Assembly (NCBI GenBank): GCA_030429345.1
Contig: JAUIFJ010000007.1
Span: forward strand, 93,887-157,886
DNA: 64,000 nucleotides
Source: a bacterium
Lineage (GTDB): Bacteria > CAIWAD01
Direction: 5' to 3'
Below, one piece after another: positions 1 through 8,940 of this stretch. The position numbers were made by a program, and so were the translations under genes. The notes below the pieces were generated by a model. The model ran no database searches and was not told the DNA's origin. It was given only the letters and a program-made list of their open reading frames with translations. Within the stretch, counting starts at the first letter, position 1. The number at the start of each line of letters is the position of its first letter.

Positions 1-376
1 AGGCGATGGCCGGAATTCCGGCGAAGACCCCTTCGGTGGCCGCGGCGACGGTCCCGCTGTAGAACACGTTCTGCCCCGTGTTGAGGCCGTTGTTGATGCC
101 GGAGAGCACCAGGTCGGGAGGAGTGTCGGCCATCAGCTGGCCCAGGCCGAACTTGGCGGCGTCGGCCGGCAGACCGGCCAGGCCATGGAAGCGCCCTTCC
201 GGGAGGTCATGCATTTCCAGCCGCAGGGGATCGCGCAGGGTCAGGCCGTTGCTGGTGGCGCTGCACTCCCCGGCCGGGGCGCAGACGACGAGTTCGTGCT
301 CCTCGTGCAGCGCGCGGGCCAGGGCCTGCAGGCCGGGGGCCAGCACCCCGTCGTCATTGCTCAGCAGCAGTCTCAC
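1..376 (-). CDS. surE: 5'/3'-nucleotidase SurE, partial (C-terminus outside window)
   Basis: The protein starts MRLLLSNDDGVLAPGLQALA, and the SNDDG metal-binding motif at residues 6-10 is the SurE signature. A later segment, DLVLSGINNGLNTGQNV, is also typical (Asn/Gly-rich metal loop). SurE is a cytoplasmic metal-dependent phosphatase acting on nucleoside monophosphates, often linked to stationary-phase survival. About 125 residues are visible, half of the usual 250; the rest lies left of position 1. The GTG start (374-376) overlaps the accD stop as GTGA, so the two genes are translationally coupled and accD-surE form one transcript. Family assignment is secure. Confidence 0.9.
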   Translation of the reverse strand, partial: MRLLLSNDDGVLAPGLQALARALHEEHELVVCAPAGECSATSNGLTLRDPLRLEMHDLPEGRFHGLAGLPADAAKFGLGQLMADTPPDLVLSGINNGLNTGQNVFYSGTVAAATEGVFAGIPAIA

Positions 377-1236
377 ACCTTCTCCGGGGCGGGCACGCCC
401 TGCAGCAGGCGAAAGAGTTCGCCAATAGTCTGTTTGAGCTCCGGGCGCGCCACGATGCGGTCGACGAAGCCATGCTCGAGCAGGAATTCGGCCCGTTGGA
501 AGCCTTCGGGCAGGTCCTCGCCGATGGTCTGCTTGATCACGCGGGGACCGGCGAAGCCGATCAGCGCGCCGGGTTCGGCGAGGATCACGTCGCCCAGCAT
601 GGCGTAGGAGGCGCTGGTGCCTCCGGTGGTCGGGTCGGTGAGCAGGCTGATGAAGGGCAGTTTCGCATCCGCCAGGCGGGTCAGCAGGGCGCTGACCTTG
701 GCCATCTGCATCAGGGACATGGTGCTTTCCTGCATGCGCATGCCGCCGGAGGCGCTCAGGATGAGCAGCGGCCGCTTCTCTTCCAGGGCCAGGCGGATCA
801 CCTGGGCGATCTTCTCGCCGACCACGCTGCCCACGCTTCCGCCGAAGTGGAAGAAGTCCATCAGGGCCACGGCCACCGGCAGGCCGTCCATGGTGCCGCT
901 GCCGCAAAGGACGGCGTCGTTCATGCCGGTGCGCTTCTCGTAGTGCCGAATGCGCTTGTGGTAGTCTTCCGTGTCACGAAACTTGAGGAAGTCCTTGCTG
1001 CGCAGCTCGCCGCCGATCTCCTTGAAACTGCCCTCGTCGAGCAGAATGTCCCGGTAGACCCGGCTCGAGATGCGCATGTGGAAGTTGCAGTTGTGGCAGA
1101 CATGCTGGTTGGCCTCGACCTCCTTGCGGTAGAGGATCGTGCCGCACTTCTTGCACTTCAGCCAGAGCCCGTCCGGCACGGAGCTCTTTTTCTCGGCCGG
1201 CTTGATGGCGGGTTGGCTGCGTCTGAACCAGTTCAT
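373..1236 (-). CDS. accD: acetyl-CoA carboxylase carboxyltransferase subunit beta
   Basis: A 287-residue protein with the N-terminal four-Cys zinc ribbon of AccD (C28, C31, C47, C50) followed by a crotonase-fold carboxyltransferase domain with LSASGGMRMQE and the Gly-rich DPTTGGTSASYAMLGD stretch. With AccA it transfers CO2 from carboxybiotin to acetyl-CoA to make malonyl-CoA, the committed step of fatty-acid synthesis, in the cytoplasm. Length matches the family. Its own Bacteroidetes-type promoter lies at 1272-1301, giving a leader of about 30 nt. It is coupled to surE downstream. accA is not in this window. Confidence 0.97.
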   Translation of the reverse strand: MNWFRRSQPAIKPAEKKSSVPDGLWLKCKKCGTILYRKEVEANQHVCHNCNFHMRISSRVYRDILLDEGSFKEIGGELRSKDFLKFRDTEDYHKRIRHYEKRTGMNDAVLCGSGTMDGLPVAVALMDFFHFGGSVGSVVGEKIAQVIRLALEEKRPLLILSASGGMRMQESTMSLMQMAKVSALLTRLADAKLPFISLLTDPTTGGTSASYAMLGDVILAEPGALIGFAGPRVIKQTIGEDLPEGFQRAEFLLEHGFVDRIVARPELKQTIGELFRLLQGVPAPEKV

Positions 1237-1271
1237 CCGGGCTTCCTGTTTCCCTTTGCGGACAAAAGGCG

Positions 1272-1301
1272 GAATGTACCAAGAGGGCAGCTATGCCCAA
1301 A
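1272..1301 (-). promoter_or_regulatory. Bacteroidetes-type promoter for accD-surE
   Basis: On the minus strand, CTTTG is followed by exactly 19 bases and then TACATTC. This matches the TTTG-N19-TAnnTTTG pattern known for primary-sigma promoters in Bacteroidetes. The predicted start lies near 1265, about 30 nt before the accD ATG. The same motif recurs upstream of several other transcription units here, which raises confidence. Confidence 0.6.
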
Positions 1302-1390
1302 GACTCAGCCGCCCTGCCAGAGCATGCCGGATGCTGCCTCGGAGCACTATCGGCACAAGAGAAGCAGGCCGGGTGAAGCGGCCTCCCGGC

Positions 1391-1873
1391 CTATGCCCCC
1401 TGGTCCCGGCGTCCTGCCCGAAGTTCACAGGCCATCAGCAGGCCGTCGCCCTCTGCTCCGTAGTAGTCCGGCAAGACCTTGAGCTGGCGGAAGCCGCGGG
1501 CGGCATAGAGCCCGAGCGCCGCCTGGTTGCTCTTGTTGACCTCGAGGAAAATCCGGGCGACTCCCTGCCGTCCGCAGTCGGCCAGCAACCGGTCCAGCAG
1601 GCGCCCGCCCAAGCCCTGCCCCTGGAAGCCCGGGTGCACGGAGATGCTCTGCAGCTCGGCTTCGTCGAGCACCACACGCGCCAGCAGGCAGCCGATCAGC
1701 CGCTCCTTCACCCACAGCCCGAAGGTGATCGCCCCTGCGCCCCGCAGGCTGCCGGCCAGCATGCCGCGGGTCCAGGCTTCGCTGAAGCAGGCCTCCTCGA
1801 GCAGCAGCATGGAGGGGAGATCGGCTTCACGCAGCTCCTTCAGTTCCGGTTCCATTTGCGATGGCCCGCTCAT
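1391..1873 (-). CDS. rimI: ribosomal-protein-alanine N-acetyltransferase RimI
   Basis: A 160-residue GNAT-fold protein. The acetyl-CoA pyrophosphate loop reads VHPGFQGQGLGGRLL (Q/RxxGxG/A motif) and the family-specific EVNKSNQAALGLYAARGF segment follows, ending with the RimI-like LPDYYGAEGDGLLMA. RimI acetylates the N-terminal alanine of ribosomal protein S18. The ATG overlaps the folP stop (ATGA), so it is the last gene of the upstream operon; a second Met lies six codons in. The 150 bases after it hold the accD promoter. Other GNATs cannot be fully excluded, but the C-terminal YY motif favours RimI. Confidence 0.85.
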   Translation of the reverse strand: MSGPSQMEPELKELREADLPSMLLLEEACFSEAWTRGMLAGSLRGAGAITFGLWVKERLIGCLLARVVLDEAELQSISVHPGFQGQGLGGRLLDRLLADCGRQGVARIFLEVNKSNQAALGLYAARGFRQLKVLPDYYGAEGDGLLMACELRAGRRDQGA

Positions 1874-2748
1874 GGCGGGCTTCCGGCAATGGCCCGCGCC
1901 ACGCGCAGATACTGGGCGCTGGCCTGGACATCATGGACGCGGATCACGGAAACACCTGCCGCCAGACCCGCCTGCAGCGCGGCCAGGCTGCCGCCCAGGC
2001 GCTGTGTGACAGGAGCCGGATGGAGGGCGTCGATGAAACGCTTGCGGCTGGCCCCGAGCAGCAGGCGGCGGCCGGGCGCCAGCTGCCCCAGGCCGGCCAG
2101 CAGGCGCAGGTTGTGCTCCAGGGTCTTGCCGAAGCCGATGCCCGGATCGAGCAGCAGCCGGCCTTCTTCACCGCCCTCTGCGACAAAGGCCGTCGCGCGC
2201 TCCTCGAGAAAGGCCGAGACCTCCGCAACCACATTCGTATACGCGGGGGCCTGCTGCATGCTCTTCGAGTCCGCTCCCTGGCGGTGCATCAGCACGGCCA
2301 GGCAGTCCGAGCGGGCCATCAAGGGCAGCATGGCGGCGTCGTCGCGGGCGGCGCTGACATCGTTGATCAGGCAGGCCCCCTCGCCGAGCGCCTCTTCGGC
2401 CAGCGCCGCGCGACGGGTGTCGATGCTGATCCAGCAGGCGGGGCCGCGGCGCGCCAACAGGGAAAGACAGGGCAGCAGGCGACGCGCCTCCTCTTCCGGC
2501 GGAACCGCTTCCGCGCCCGGTCGCGTGCTTTCCGCGCCCAGGTCGAGAATCCCGGCCCCTTCCGCCACCATGCGCTCCGCCTGGTCGAGAACGGCTTCCG
2601 GATCCAGGCGGCCCTTCCTGTGATACAGGGATCCATCGCTGAAGGAGTCCGGCGTCAGGTTGAGAATGCCCATCAGCAGCGGGTGGCCGGGGCTTCCGGA
2701 GCATCCGGAGGCTGCGAGACGCTGAAGCAGCGATTCCGCGTTCTTCAA
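1870..2748 (-). CDS. folP: dihydropteroate synthase
   Basis: A 292-residue TIM-barrel enzyme. The MGILNLTPDSFSDGS signature begins near residue 26, followed by DLGAESTRPGA (pterin site), SIDTRR, LINDVSA, VLMHRQG, DPGIGFGKT and LGASRKRF, all conserved in DHPS. It joins 4-aminobenzoate to dihydropterin pyrophosphate in folate synthesis and is the sulfonamide target. The ATG overlaps the stop of the preceding TPR gene and its own stop overlaps rimI, so it sits inside the ftsH-rimI operon. Pairing of ftsH with folP is common in bacteria. Confidence 0.97.
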   Translation of the reverse strand: MKNAESLLQRLAASGCSGSPGHPLLMGILNLTPDSFSDGSLYHRKGRLDPEAVLDQAERMVAEGAGILDLGAESTRPGAEAVPPEEEARRLLPCLSLLARRGPACWISIDTRRAALAEEALGEGACLINDVSAARDDAAMLPLMARSDCLAVLMHRQGADSKSMQQAPAYTNVVAEVSAFLEERATAFVAEGGEEGRLLLDPGIGFGKTLEHNLRLLAGLGQLAPGRRLLLGASRKRFIDALHPAPVTQRLGGSLAALQAGLAAGVSVIRVHDVQASAQYLRVARAIAGSPP

Positions 2749-4259
2749 GGCCGGGCCTCCTGCCGCGCCTCTTCCCGGTCCTCGCGGTCCAAGCGCTTCA
2801 GCTGTCTTCGGCTACGATCGACTTCCACCGGATTGCCGCCGCGCTCGATGCGCCGCTGGAAGTACCAGCGCGCCCGCTCGCGGTCGCCCAGCTGCAGGGA
2901 ACTCATGCCCAGCAGGTGCAGGGCCTCCGCCGGGCAGCCCATGCGCACGGCCTGCTCGAAGGCGATCACGGCCAGGCTGTCCTTGCCGGTGATGTAATAC
3001 AACTGCCCGCGCTCGTAGAAGGGGCGCACGTCCCCGGGGAGCAGCTCTTCGGCGCGATCCAGGCGCTGCGCCGCGCTGCCGTAGCTCATGCGGCTGCGGT
3101 CCGATCGCACGGCCTGCAGCAGGATCTCCGGGTGGTCCGGACACAAAACAAGGGCGCGCTCGAGCAGGGCGTGGGCCTCGCCGGCGCGTCGCATGTCGAC
3201 CAGCCACTCCGTCAGGTCCTTCAGGGCGGGCCAGTACGCGGGCTGCAGCTCCAGGGCCTTGCGCAGGGCCTGCTCCTTTTCCCGGAAGCCGAAGTGGGCC
3301 AGGTTGTCGCGGTTGAGCTTGCTGACGATCCACCAGGCCCTGGGATGGCGCGGTTCCAGGCTCAGGGTGTTGTCCAGGGCCTGGATCGCCCTGTCCCAGT
3401 CGCCCTCCCAGGCGAACCAGGTCGCGGCGTAGAGGAACAGGGCGGAACCGGCATTCCCGGGATTCGCCAGGCCCTCGTTGAGCACGCGGCGCAGTTCCCG
3501 GTCATAGTCCTGGCGTGCGGCCGCCAGGCGGAAATCCGCCGCGCGCAGCCGGTCGCGGAAATCGGCGAAGTCCTCTTCCAGGTACAGCAGCTGGGCCGCG
3601 CTGTCCTGGACCATGCCGTAGAGGGGCAGGTGGCGGGCTTCCAGCAGCCGGTCCGGAGCGCGTTCCGGCTCGATCCCCAGGGCCCTGCAGCAGAAGGCGT
3701 AGTACTGGGCCAGGAGGTCCTGCAGGTCGCTGTGTTCCCTGTCGAGGGGCAGGAAGGCCCCGGCCTCCAGGCTGACCACCTGGTGCTTAAGGCGCAGGTG
3801 CTCCAGCTGCAGGCCGCCGGCGTGCAGCCGTCCCCCGATCAGCTCGCTGGCGCCGCTTGCTTTCAGGACTTGCCGCAGGGCCAGCGAATCCTGTTCCAGT
3901 CCGCGGATCACCGAGTGGCGGCGCACGCGCATCGGCAGGCCGCGCTCCTGCAGGTGCTCCTCGCAGATCGAGGCCAGGGCACAGCCCAGGCGCGGATCAA
4001 CGGTCTCCGGCGGCCAGAGCAGGATCGTTGCTTCCGCTGGCGGAAGGCTGAACTGCCTGTGAGCCAACACAAAGAGCGCGCAGAGCGCAGCCACTCCGAC
4101 AGCGAGCGCTGGCAGCGGTCCGCGATCCCCGAAGATCCCGGTCCCCGGCAGGATTTTCAGGAAGAGGACCGCCAGCAGCAGCAGGGCGATGCCCAGCAGC
4201 AGCAGGCCGCCGGGCACGTTGCCCGAGAGCTGGTGATACAATCGTTCCAGCTGGATCAC
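2745..4259 (-). CDS. two-helix membrane-anchored TPR protein
   Basis: I choose the GTG start at 4259 (VIQLERLYHQLSGNV...) because it overlaps the stop of the preceding gene (GTGA); any longer reading frame would run back through that gene. The product is 504 residues: two hydrophobic helices near residues 18-36 and 48-66, a middle domain of unknown type (about 70-230), then tetratricopeptide-like helical repeats (about 250-480), for example WDRAIQALDNTLSLEPRHPRA. TPR arrays are protein-interaction scaffolds. It follows two PEGA-domain membrane proteins in the ftsH operon and probably works with them at the envelope; the precise job is unknown. Confidence 0.8.
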   Translation of the reverse strand: MIQLERLYHQLSGNVPGGLLLLGIALLLLAVLFLKILPGTGIFGDRGPLPALAVGVAALCALFVLAHRQFSLPPAEATILLWPPETVDPRLGCALASICEEHLQERGLPMRVRRHSVIRGLEQDSLALRQVLKASGASELIGGRLHAGGLQLEHLRLKHQVVSLEAGAFLPLDREHSDLQDLLAQYYAFCCRALGIEPERAPDRLLEARHLPLYGMVQDSAAQLLYLEEDFADFRDRLRAADFRLAAARQDYDRELRRVLNEGLANPGNAGSALFLYAATWFAWEGDWDRAIQALDNTLSLEPRHPRAWWIVSKLNRDNLAHFGFREKEQALRKALELQPAYWPALKDLTEWLVDMRRAGEAHALLERALVLCPDHPEILLQAVRSDRSRMSYGSAAQRLDRAEELLPGDVRPFYERGQLYYITGKDSLAVIAFEQAVRMGCPAEALHLLGMSSLQLGDRERARWYFQRRIERGGNPVEVDRSRRQLKRLDREDREEARQEARP

Positions 4260-5656
4260 GGGGCGAGCTCCAGTTTCAGGCCCTGCAGCTCGGCCCAGGA
4301 GGTGTTCGATTCCACGGCGCGCACGGTGATCCGGTTGCTGCCGGGGCGCAGGGAGCGGCCGACCGGCCAGCGCCGTTCGCCGGCCTCTTCTTCCAGCAGC
4401 AGTTCCCGGCTCAGCGCCACTCCGTTGCAGTCCACGTAGAGCTGAGCCCGGTCCCGGAAGGACATGGGGAAATTGTCGCCCGTGTCCCGCGCCCGCAGGC
4501 TCAGCCAGGCGGGGAGATCCGGGTGGGTTTCGGCCGGCAGCACGCATTCGAAGACGAACTCGCTGACCCCCCAGGGACGGCGGTCATTGCGGCCGCGGCC
4601 CAGCCGCAGGGGGGCCTCGCCAGGCAGCTCGAACTCCCTCAGGCCTTCCTTCGGTATACGCGCCCCGGCGGCGACCAGGCGCAGGACAGCCCGGCCCTCC
4701 TCTTCCGGCCAGACGAAGCTCTGCTCCGGGAGGTAGCGTATCACAAGCGGCGTAGGCTGCTCCGCGGAAACCAGCGTGTCCGCCGGCACCAGCCAGCCTG
4801 CCAGCTTCCCGAAGCGCAGGCGGCGCGGCAAAAGGCTGCGCGGCAAGAGCTGGCTGCCGCGGGCGGCGGCCAGGCCCTCGAATAGCAGCTGTCCCTCCGG
4901 CGGTTCGACCCGTACCTCCAGCAGCCTCTCCGGACCCGGAAGGAGCAACCGGTGCGTCTCTCCCCCGGCGCGCAGGGTCAGCACCGTATCCAGCAGGACG
5001 GCTCCACCCAGGTGCACACGGAAATAGCCCGGGCCGGGTTGTCCCGGCCTGGCCCGGCCCTCTTCGTCGACGGCCAGGGGCAGCGAGTTCCGGCTCAGCC
5101 GAAAGCGCGGATCCCAGTGTTCCAGGACCAGGAAGGGCAGGCCCCGTTCTTCCGGCCGAGCCTGCGCCGCGGAGGGCTGCTGTCGTGAATCGTTCGATGA
5201 GGCAGTTTCAGGGTCGACGTCGGACTCGCCGCCGTCCGCCGGCGGCATCCTGTCCGGCACTTGCGAAGGGGGAACCGGTCGTGTCGCATCCGAAGCCGGG
5301 GCTTTCAGCCCTGCGGGAGGTGTCGTCAATGGACGGGCAACGGAATCCGGGGCAGAAAGCGGGACATAGGGCCGAAGATGAAAGAAGGCCGTATCCGGCA
5401 GGACGCCGGCCGTCATGCGCTGAATCAGGGGATCGCTCTGGTGGCCGGGCAGGCGCACCTGGAGGGACAGTTCTTCGTGCAGGGGATAGCTAAGCAGGGC
5501 CGGAGTTCTCAGGCCGCTGTCTTCCAGCTCAACGAAGACAGCGGCTCCCGGGGGATCGCTGAGCACGAGGATCTCGCCGTCCACGGGGCGCAGCCACCAG
5601 TAGAAGGCCGCAAGCAGCAGCAGGGCAAGGAATGCCAGACTCAGGACGCGTCCCAT
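4256..5656 (-). CDS. membrane-anchored PEGA-domain protein
   Basis: A 466-residue protein with an N-terminal signal-anchor helix (VLSLAFLALLLLAAFYWWL) followed directly by a PEGA-type beta domain (GEILVLSDPPGAAVFVELED ... VRLPGH), a Pro/Ser-rich linker (about 110-170), and a long beta-rich, probably extracytoplasmic region. PEGA domains are short surface or periplasmic beta-sandwiches. Eighteen bases separate it from a shorter PEGA protein upstream, and its stop overlaps the TPR gene start. The three genes look like one functional unit. No enzymatic motif is visible. Confidence 0.75.
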   Translation of the reverse strand: MGRVLSLAFLALLLLAAFYWWLRPVDGEILVLSDPPGAAVFVELEDSGLRTPALLSYPLHEELSLQVRLPGHQSDPLIQRMTAGVLPDTAFFHLRPYVPLSAPDSVARPLTTPPAGLKAPASDATRPVPPSQVPDRMPPADGGESDVDPETASSNDSRQQPSAAQARPEERGLPFLVLEHWDPRFRLSRNSLPLAVDEEGRARPGQPGPGYFRVHLGGAVLLDTVLTLRAGGETHRLLLPGPERLLEVRVEPPEGQLLFEGLAAARGSQLLPRSLLPRRLRFGKLAGWLVPADTLVSAEQPTPLVIRYLPEQSFVWPEEEGRAVLRLVAAGARIPKEGLREFELPGEAPLRLGRGRNDRRPWGVSEFVFECVLPAETHPDLPAWLSLRARDTGDNFPMSFRDRAQLYVDCNGVALSRELLLEEEAGERRWPVGRSLRPGSNRITVRAVESNTSWAELQGLKLELAP

Positions 5657-5674
5657 GTGCCTCTCCGCTGCGGA

Positions 5675-6292
5675 TCAAGGTTCTGTAGCGGCGGGATCGG
5701 CGACCAGCCGGAAACTCAGCACCTGGTGCTCCCCGCCGTCCAGGCGAGTGTGCTGCAGGCCGCCCTCGCAGCGATACCCGGGCAGGCGGACCTCGACGAA
5801 GTGCTCGCCGGCGGCCAGGTCCAGACGGGCATCCGTCTGTTCGCCGCTGAACTGCCCGTCGACCCAGATGGCGGCTCCCGGAATATTGCTGACCACGTCC
5901 AGGGTGGCCCGATCCGGCTGGATATAGGTCCATGCAAGCCAGCCCAGCAGGCAGAGCACCAGGCCGCCGGCGAACCAGCGACGCAGGACCGTGCGACGGC
6001 CGCCTTCAATGTCCTCGACCTTTTCCTCGTAGTCGAAATAGCCTTCCCGGCGCTGGATCTGCTTGGAGGTGAGCCATTCGACTTCTCCCTCCTCGTTCAC
6101 ATAGCGCTGGTGTTCGCCGCTGTCCTGGAACAGGCGTTGCTTTTCCTCTTCGCGGATCCGCTGCCGCATGCGCTGCTCTTCCAGCAGCCGCTCATGGGCC
6201 CGTTTTTCCTCTTCCGCGGCCCGGCGGCGCGACTCCTCCTCTTCCAGCTCGCGGCGTATTTCCGCCCTCAGGCGATCCTCTTCAGAGGACAT
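5675..6292 (-). CDS. coiled-coil, single-TM PEGA protein
   Basis: A 205-residue protein in three parts: a highly charged Glu/Arg coiled coil (residues 1-60) that should be cytoplasmic, one membrane helix (about 108-123, WFAGGLVLCLLGWLAWTYI), and a C-terminal PEGA domain (ATLDVVSNIPGAAIWVDGQF ... VEVRLPGYRC). Start and ftsH stop overlap as TGATG, so it is translationally coupled to ftsH. Topology suggests a bridge between a cytoplasmic coiled-coil partner and the outside. A link to the FtsH protease is suggested only by position. Confidence 0.75.
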   Translation of the reverse strand: MSSEEDRLRAEIRRELEEEESRRRAAEEEKRAHERLLEEQRMRQRIREEEKQRLFQDSGEHQRYVNEEGEVEWLTSKQIQRREGYFDYEEKVEDIEGGRRTVLRRWFAGGLVLCLLGWLAWTYIQPDRATLDVVSNIPGAAIWVDGQFSGEQTDARLDLAAGEHFVEVRLPGYRCEGGLQHTRLDGGEHQVLSFRLVADPAATEP

Positions 6293-8331
6293 CAGGCGGG
6301 CCTTTCCTCGTCGGATTCGTCCGCGCCCTTGTCGTCCGCCTCCCTGGGGCCCGGCTCTTCAGCCGCTTCCGGGGGTGTGGCGGCGCTTGCCTCGTCAGGC
6401 TGGGCCGGCGCCTGGCCGTTCTTGCGCAGGGGCGGGAGTTCCTGGTCCGCGATCAGCAGGTCCAGCTCATCACCGTCGATCAGCTCGCGGGTCAGCAGGG
6501 CCTCGGCAATACGGTGCAGGGCCGGCAGGTGATCGCGCAGCAGCTGCACCGTCTCGACGCGGGCCTCCTGCAGAATGCGGTCGATCTCTTCGTCGATCTT
6601 CAGCGCTGTGGCTTCGGAAAAGTCGCGATGCTGGTTGATCTCCCGCCCCAGGAAGATCTCTTCCTGCTTCTTGCCGTAGTTGCGCAGACCCATGGACTCG
6701 CTCATGCCCACGTCACACACCATGGCCTGGGCGATCTCCGTGGCGCGCTGGATGTCGCTCGAGGCGCCGGTGGTCACCTCGTTGAAGATCAGCTCCTCGG
6801 CGATGCGTCCGGCGAAGAGCACGCGCAAGGTGGCCAGCATCTTGCTGCGGGTCTGGTGCAGCTCGTCCTCGGGCAGATGCCAGGTCAGGCCCAGGGCGCG
6901 CCCGCGGGGAATGATCGTCACCTTGTGCACGGCGTCGGCGTGATCCAGCAGCTTGCCGACCAGGGCATGGCCCGCCTCGTGATAGGCCGTGATACGCCGA
7001 TCGTTGTCGCTCATCAGCAGGCTCTTGCGGGCCGTGCCCATCAGCACCTTGTCGCGCGCCTCCTCGAAGCAGGCGCCGTCGACCTTGTCCTTTCCGGCGC
7101 GGGCCGCCAGCAGGGCGGCCTCGTTGACCAGGTTCGCCAGCTCGGCGCCGGCAAGGCCCGGCGAACCGCGGGCGATGGTCTTCAGGTCCACGTCCTCTGC
7201 CAGAGGCACGTTGCGGCTGTGCACGATCAGGATGCCTTCGCGTCCGCGCACGTCGGGGCGGTCGACGACAATCTGGCGATCGAAACGGCCGGGGCGCATC
7301 AGCGCCGGGTCCAGCACGTCGGGGCGGTTGGTGGCGGCGATCAGGATTACGCCCTCGTTGGACTCGAAGCCGTCCATCTCCACCAGCAGCTGGTTCAGCG
7401 TCTGCTCGCGCTCGTCGTGTCCGCCGCCGAGCCCGGCTCCGCGCTGCCGACCGACGGCGTCGATCTCGTCAATGAAGATGATGCAGGGGGCACTCTTTTT
7501 GCCCTGCTCGAAGAGATCGCGCACGCGACTGGCGCCCACGCCGACGAACATCTCGACGAAATCGGCGCCGGACATGCTGAAGAAGGGCACGCCGGCCTCG
7601 CCGGCCACGGCCCGGGCCAACAGGGTCTTGCCGGTGCCCGGAGGGCCGAGCATCAGGGCGCCCTTGGGAATCTTGCCGCCCAGGCGGCTGAATTTCTTCG
7701 GATCCTTGAGGAACTCGATGACTTCGGCCAGCTCCTCCTTGGCCTCGTCGGCGCCGGCCACATCCTTGAAGGTGACCTTGACACTGTCCTCGGCCAGCAT
7801 CTTGGCCCGGCTCTTGCCGAAGCTGAAGACGCCCTTGCTGCCGCCGCCCTGCATGCGGCGCATGATGTAGATCCAGACCGCGAAGAGCACGATCCAGGGC
7901 AGAATGGTGGTCGCCGCGTAGGCGATCCAGTTGCTGTCCTGCTTCTCGAAGGTGTAGGGGATGTTCTGCTCGTCCCAGCGCGCCATTTCCTGTTCCAGGT
8001 CCGGCGGCAGGTTGACGCGGAAGCGCGTATAGGTGGTTTCCCCCAAGGCCGAACTGTGGATCTCGGGGCTGAGCAGAGTGCCGTGCAGGACGGGTGTCAG
8101 GTTGTCGCTGACCACCTGGATGTCCTTGATGCGGCGTTCGCCGTCCAGAAGGAGACGGTATTCGGTGTATTCCAGCTGTTCTTCGGCGTCCTGATCGTCG
8201 AAAGCGCGAGTCAGGAAGACCATGATCAGGATGATCATCAGCCAGAAAGTGATGGTGCTGCCCGTGCGACGCCAGTTGTTGCCGTCGTTCTTGTTCGGGC
8301 CGCCCTTGTTGCGTCCGGGAAGTTTATTCAT
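6292..8331 (-). CDS. ftsH: ATP-dependent zinc metalloprotease FtsH
   Basis: A 679-residue membrane AAA+ protease. Two TM helices (about 27-43 and 137-156) flank a periplasmic domain. Walker A GPPGTGKT is at 229-236, Walker B IIFIDEID near 284-291, the second region of homology is [19 protein letters not shown], and the zinc-binding HEAGH is at 451-455. The C-terminus is a disordered acidic/Ala-rich tail of about 50 residues. FtsH degrades damaged membrane proteins and regulators. It starts right after the hpt stop with no gap. Order tilS-hpt-ftsH is the classic bacterial arrangement. Confidence 0.98.
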   Translation of the reverse strand: MNKLPGRNKGGPNKNDGNNWRRTGSTITFWLMIILIMVFLTRAFDDQDAEEQLEYTEYRLLLDGERRIKDIQVVSDNLTPVLHGTLLSPEIHSSALGETTYTRFRVNLPPDLEQEMARWDEQNIPYTFEKQDSNWIAYAATTILPWIVLFAVWIYIMRRMQGGGSKGVFSFGKSRAKMLAEDSVKVTFKDVAGADEAKEELAEVIEFLKDPKKFSRLGGKIPKGALMLGPPGTGKTLLARAVAGEAGVPFFSMSGADFVEMFVGVGASRVRDLFEQGKKSAPCIIFIDEIDAVGRQRGAGLGGGHDEREQTLNQLLVEMDGFESNEGVILIAATNRPDVLDPALMRPGRFDRQIVVDRPDVRGREGILIVHSRNVPLAEDVDLKTIARGSPGLAGAELANLVNEAALLAARAGKDKVDGACFEEARDKVLMGTARKSLLMSDNDRRITAYHEAGHALVGKLLDHADAVHKVTIIPRGRALGLTWHLPEDELHQTRSKMLATLRVLFAGRIAEELIFNEVTTGASSDIQRATEIAQAMVCDVGMSESMGLRNYGKKQEEIFLGREINQHRDFSEATALKIDEEIDRILQEARVETVQLLRDHLPALHRIAEALLTRELIDGDELDLLIADQELPPLRKNGQAPAQPDEASAATPPEAAEEPGPREADDKGADESDEERPA

Positions 8332-8940
8332 CTAGACAGTATTTCCGCTTGAGGCATCCGGTTCCCCCGCCTCTTCGCGACGCACGTAGACCGCGGGAAG
8401 GTTGCGCCAGTTCTGCTGGTAGTCCAGCCCGTAGCCCAGTACGAATTCGCTGCCGATGTCGAAGCCGACAAAGTCCAGCTTGAAGTCCAGCCGGCTGTTC
8501 TCCGGCTTGTGCAGAAGGGTCACGAAGGCGACCGATGAAGGATCCTGCAGTTCGAACTTGCGCTTGAGGAACTGCAGGCTGAGGCCGCTGTCGACAATGT
8601 CCTCGATGACCAGCAGGTGCCGGCCCTTGACGAGGGCATCGTAGTCCTTCTTCATTTTGATCTCGCCCGAGCTGGTCATTTCATTGCCGTAGCTCGAGAT
8701 CTTGATGAAATCCACTTCGCAGGCAATGTCCAGGCTGCGCATCAGGTCCGACGCAAAGATGAAACTGCCGTTGAGCACGACCATCAGGATCGGGTTGAGC
8801 CCGTCATACCTGCGGCTGATCTCGGCTCCCAGTTCCTGCACGCGTTGCCGGATCTCTTCCGGGCTGAAGAGCACCTGGAAAGTCATGTTGTCCACGTGGA
8901 CCTCAGGCGGGCAGATCGATCCAGAGACATTGTCGCTCAT
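8332..8940 (-). CDS. hpt: hypoxanthine phosphoribosyltransferase
   Basis: A 202-residue type I phosphoribosyltransferase with the PRPP loop VIEDIVDSG (about 111-119) and the upstream VVLNGSFIFASDL. It salvages hypoxanthine and guanine to IMP and GMP. The ATG at 8940 is preceded by AAAGGAGAG at a proper distance, so I prefer it to the internal ATG at 8886, whose upstream sequence is poor; the cost is a 38-base overlap with the 3' end of tilS. The C-terminal part (VGFDIGSEFVLGYGLDYQQ) holds the usual purine-binding Asp region. Confidence 0.95.
   Translation of the reverse strand: MSDNVSGSICPPEVHVDNMTFQVLFSPEEIRQRVQELGAEISRRYDGLNPILMVVLNGSFIFASDLMRSLDIACEVDFIKISSYGNEMTSSGEIKMKKDYDALVKGRHLLVIEDIVDSGLSLQFLKRKFELQDPSSVAFVTLLHKPENSRLDFKLDFVGFDIGSEFVLGYGLDYQQNWRNLPAVYVRREEAGEPDASSGNTV

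Noticed and set aside
472..1482. Long plus-strand open frame antisense to accD
   Set aside because: Mirrors accD codon structure in a high-GC genome; composition is Ala/Gly/His-biased with no domain, and accD itself is certain.
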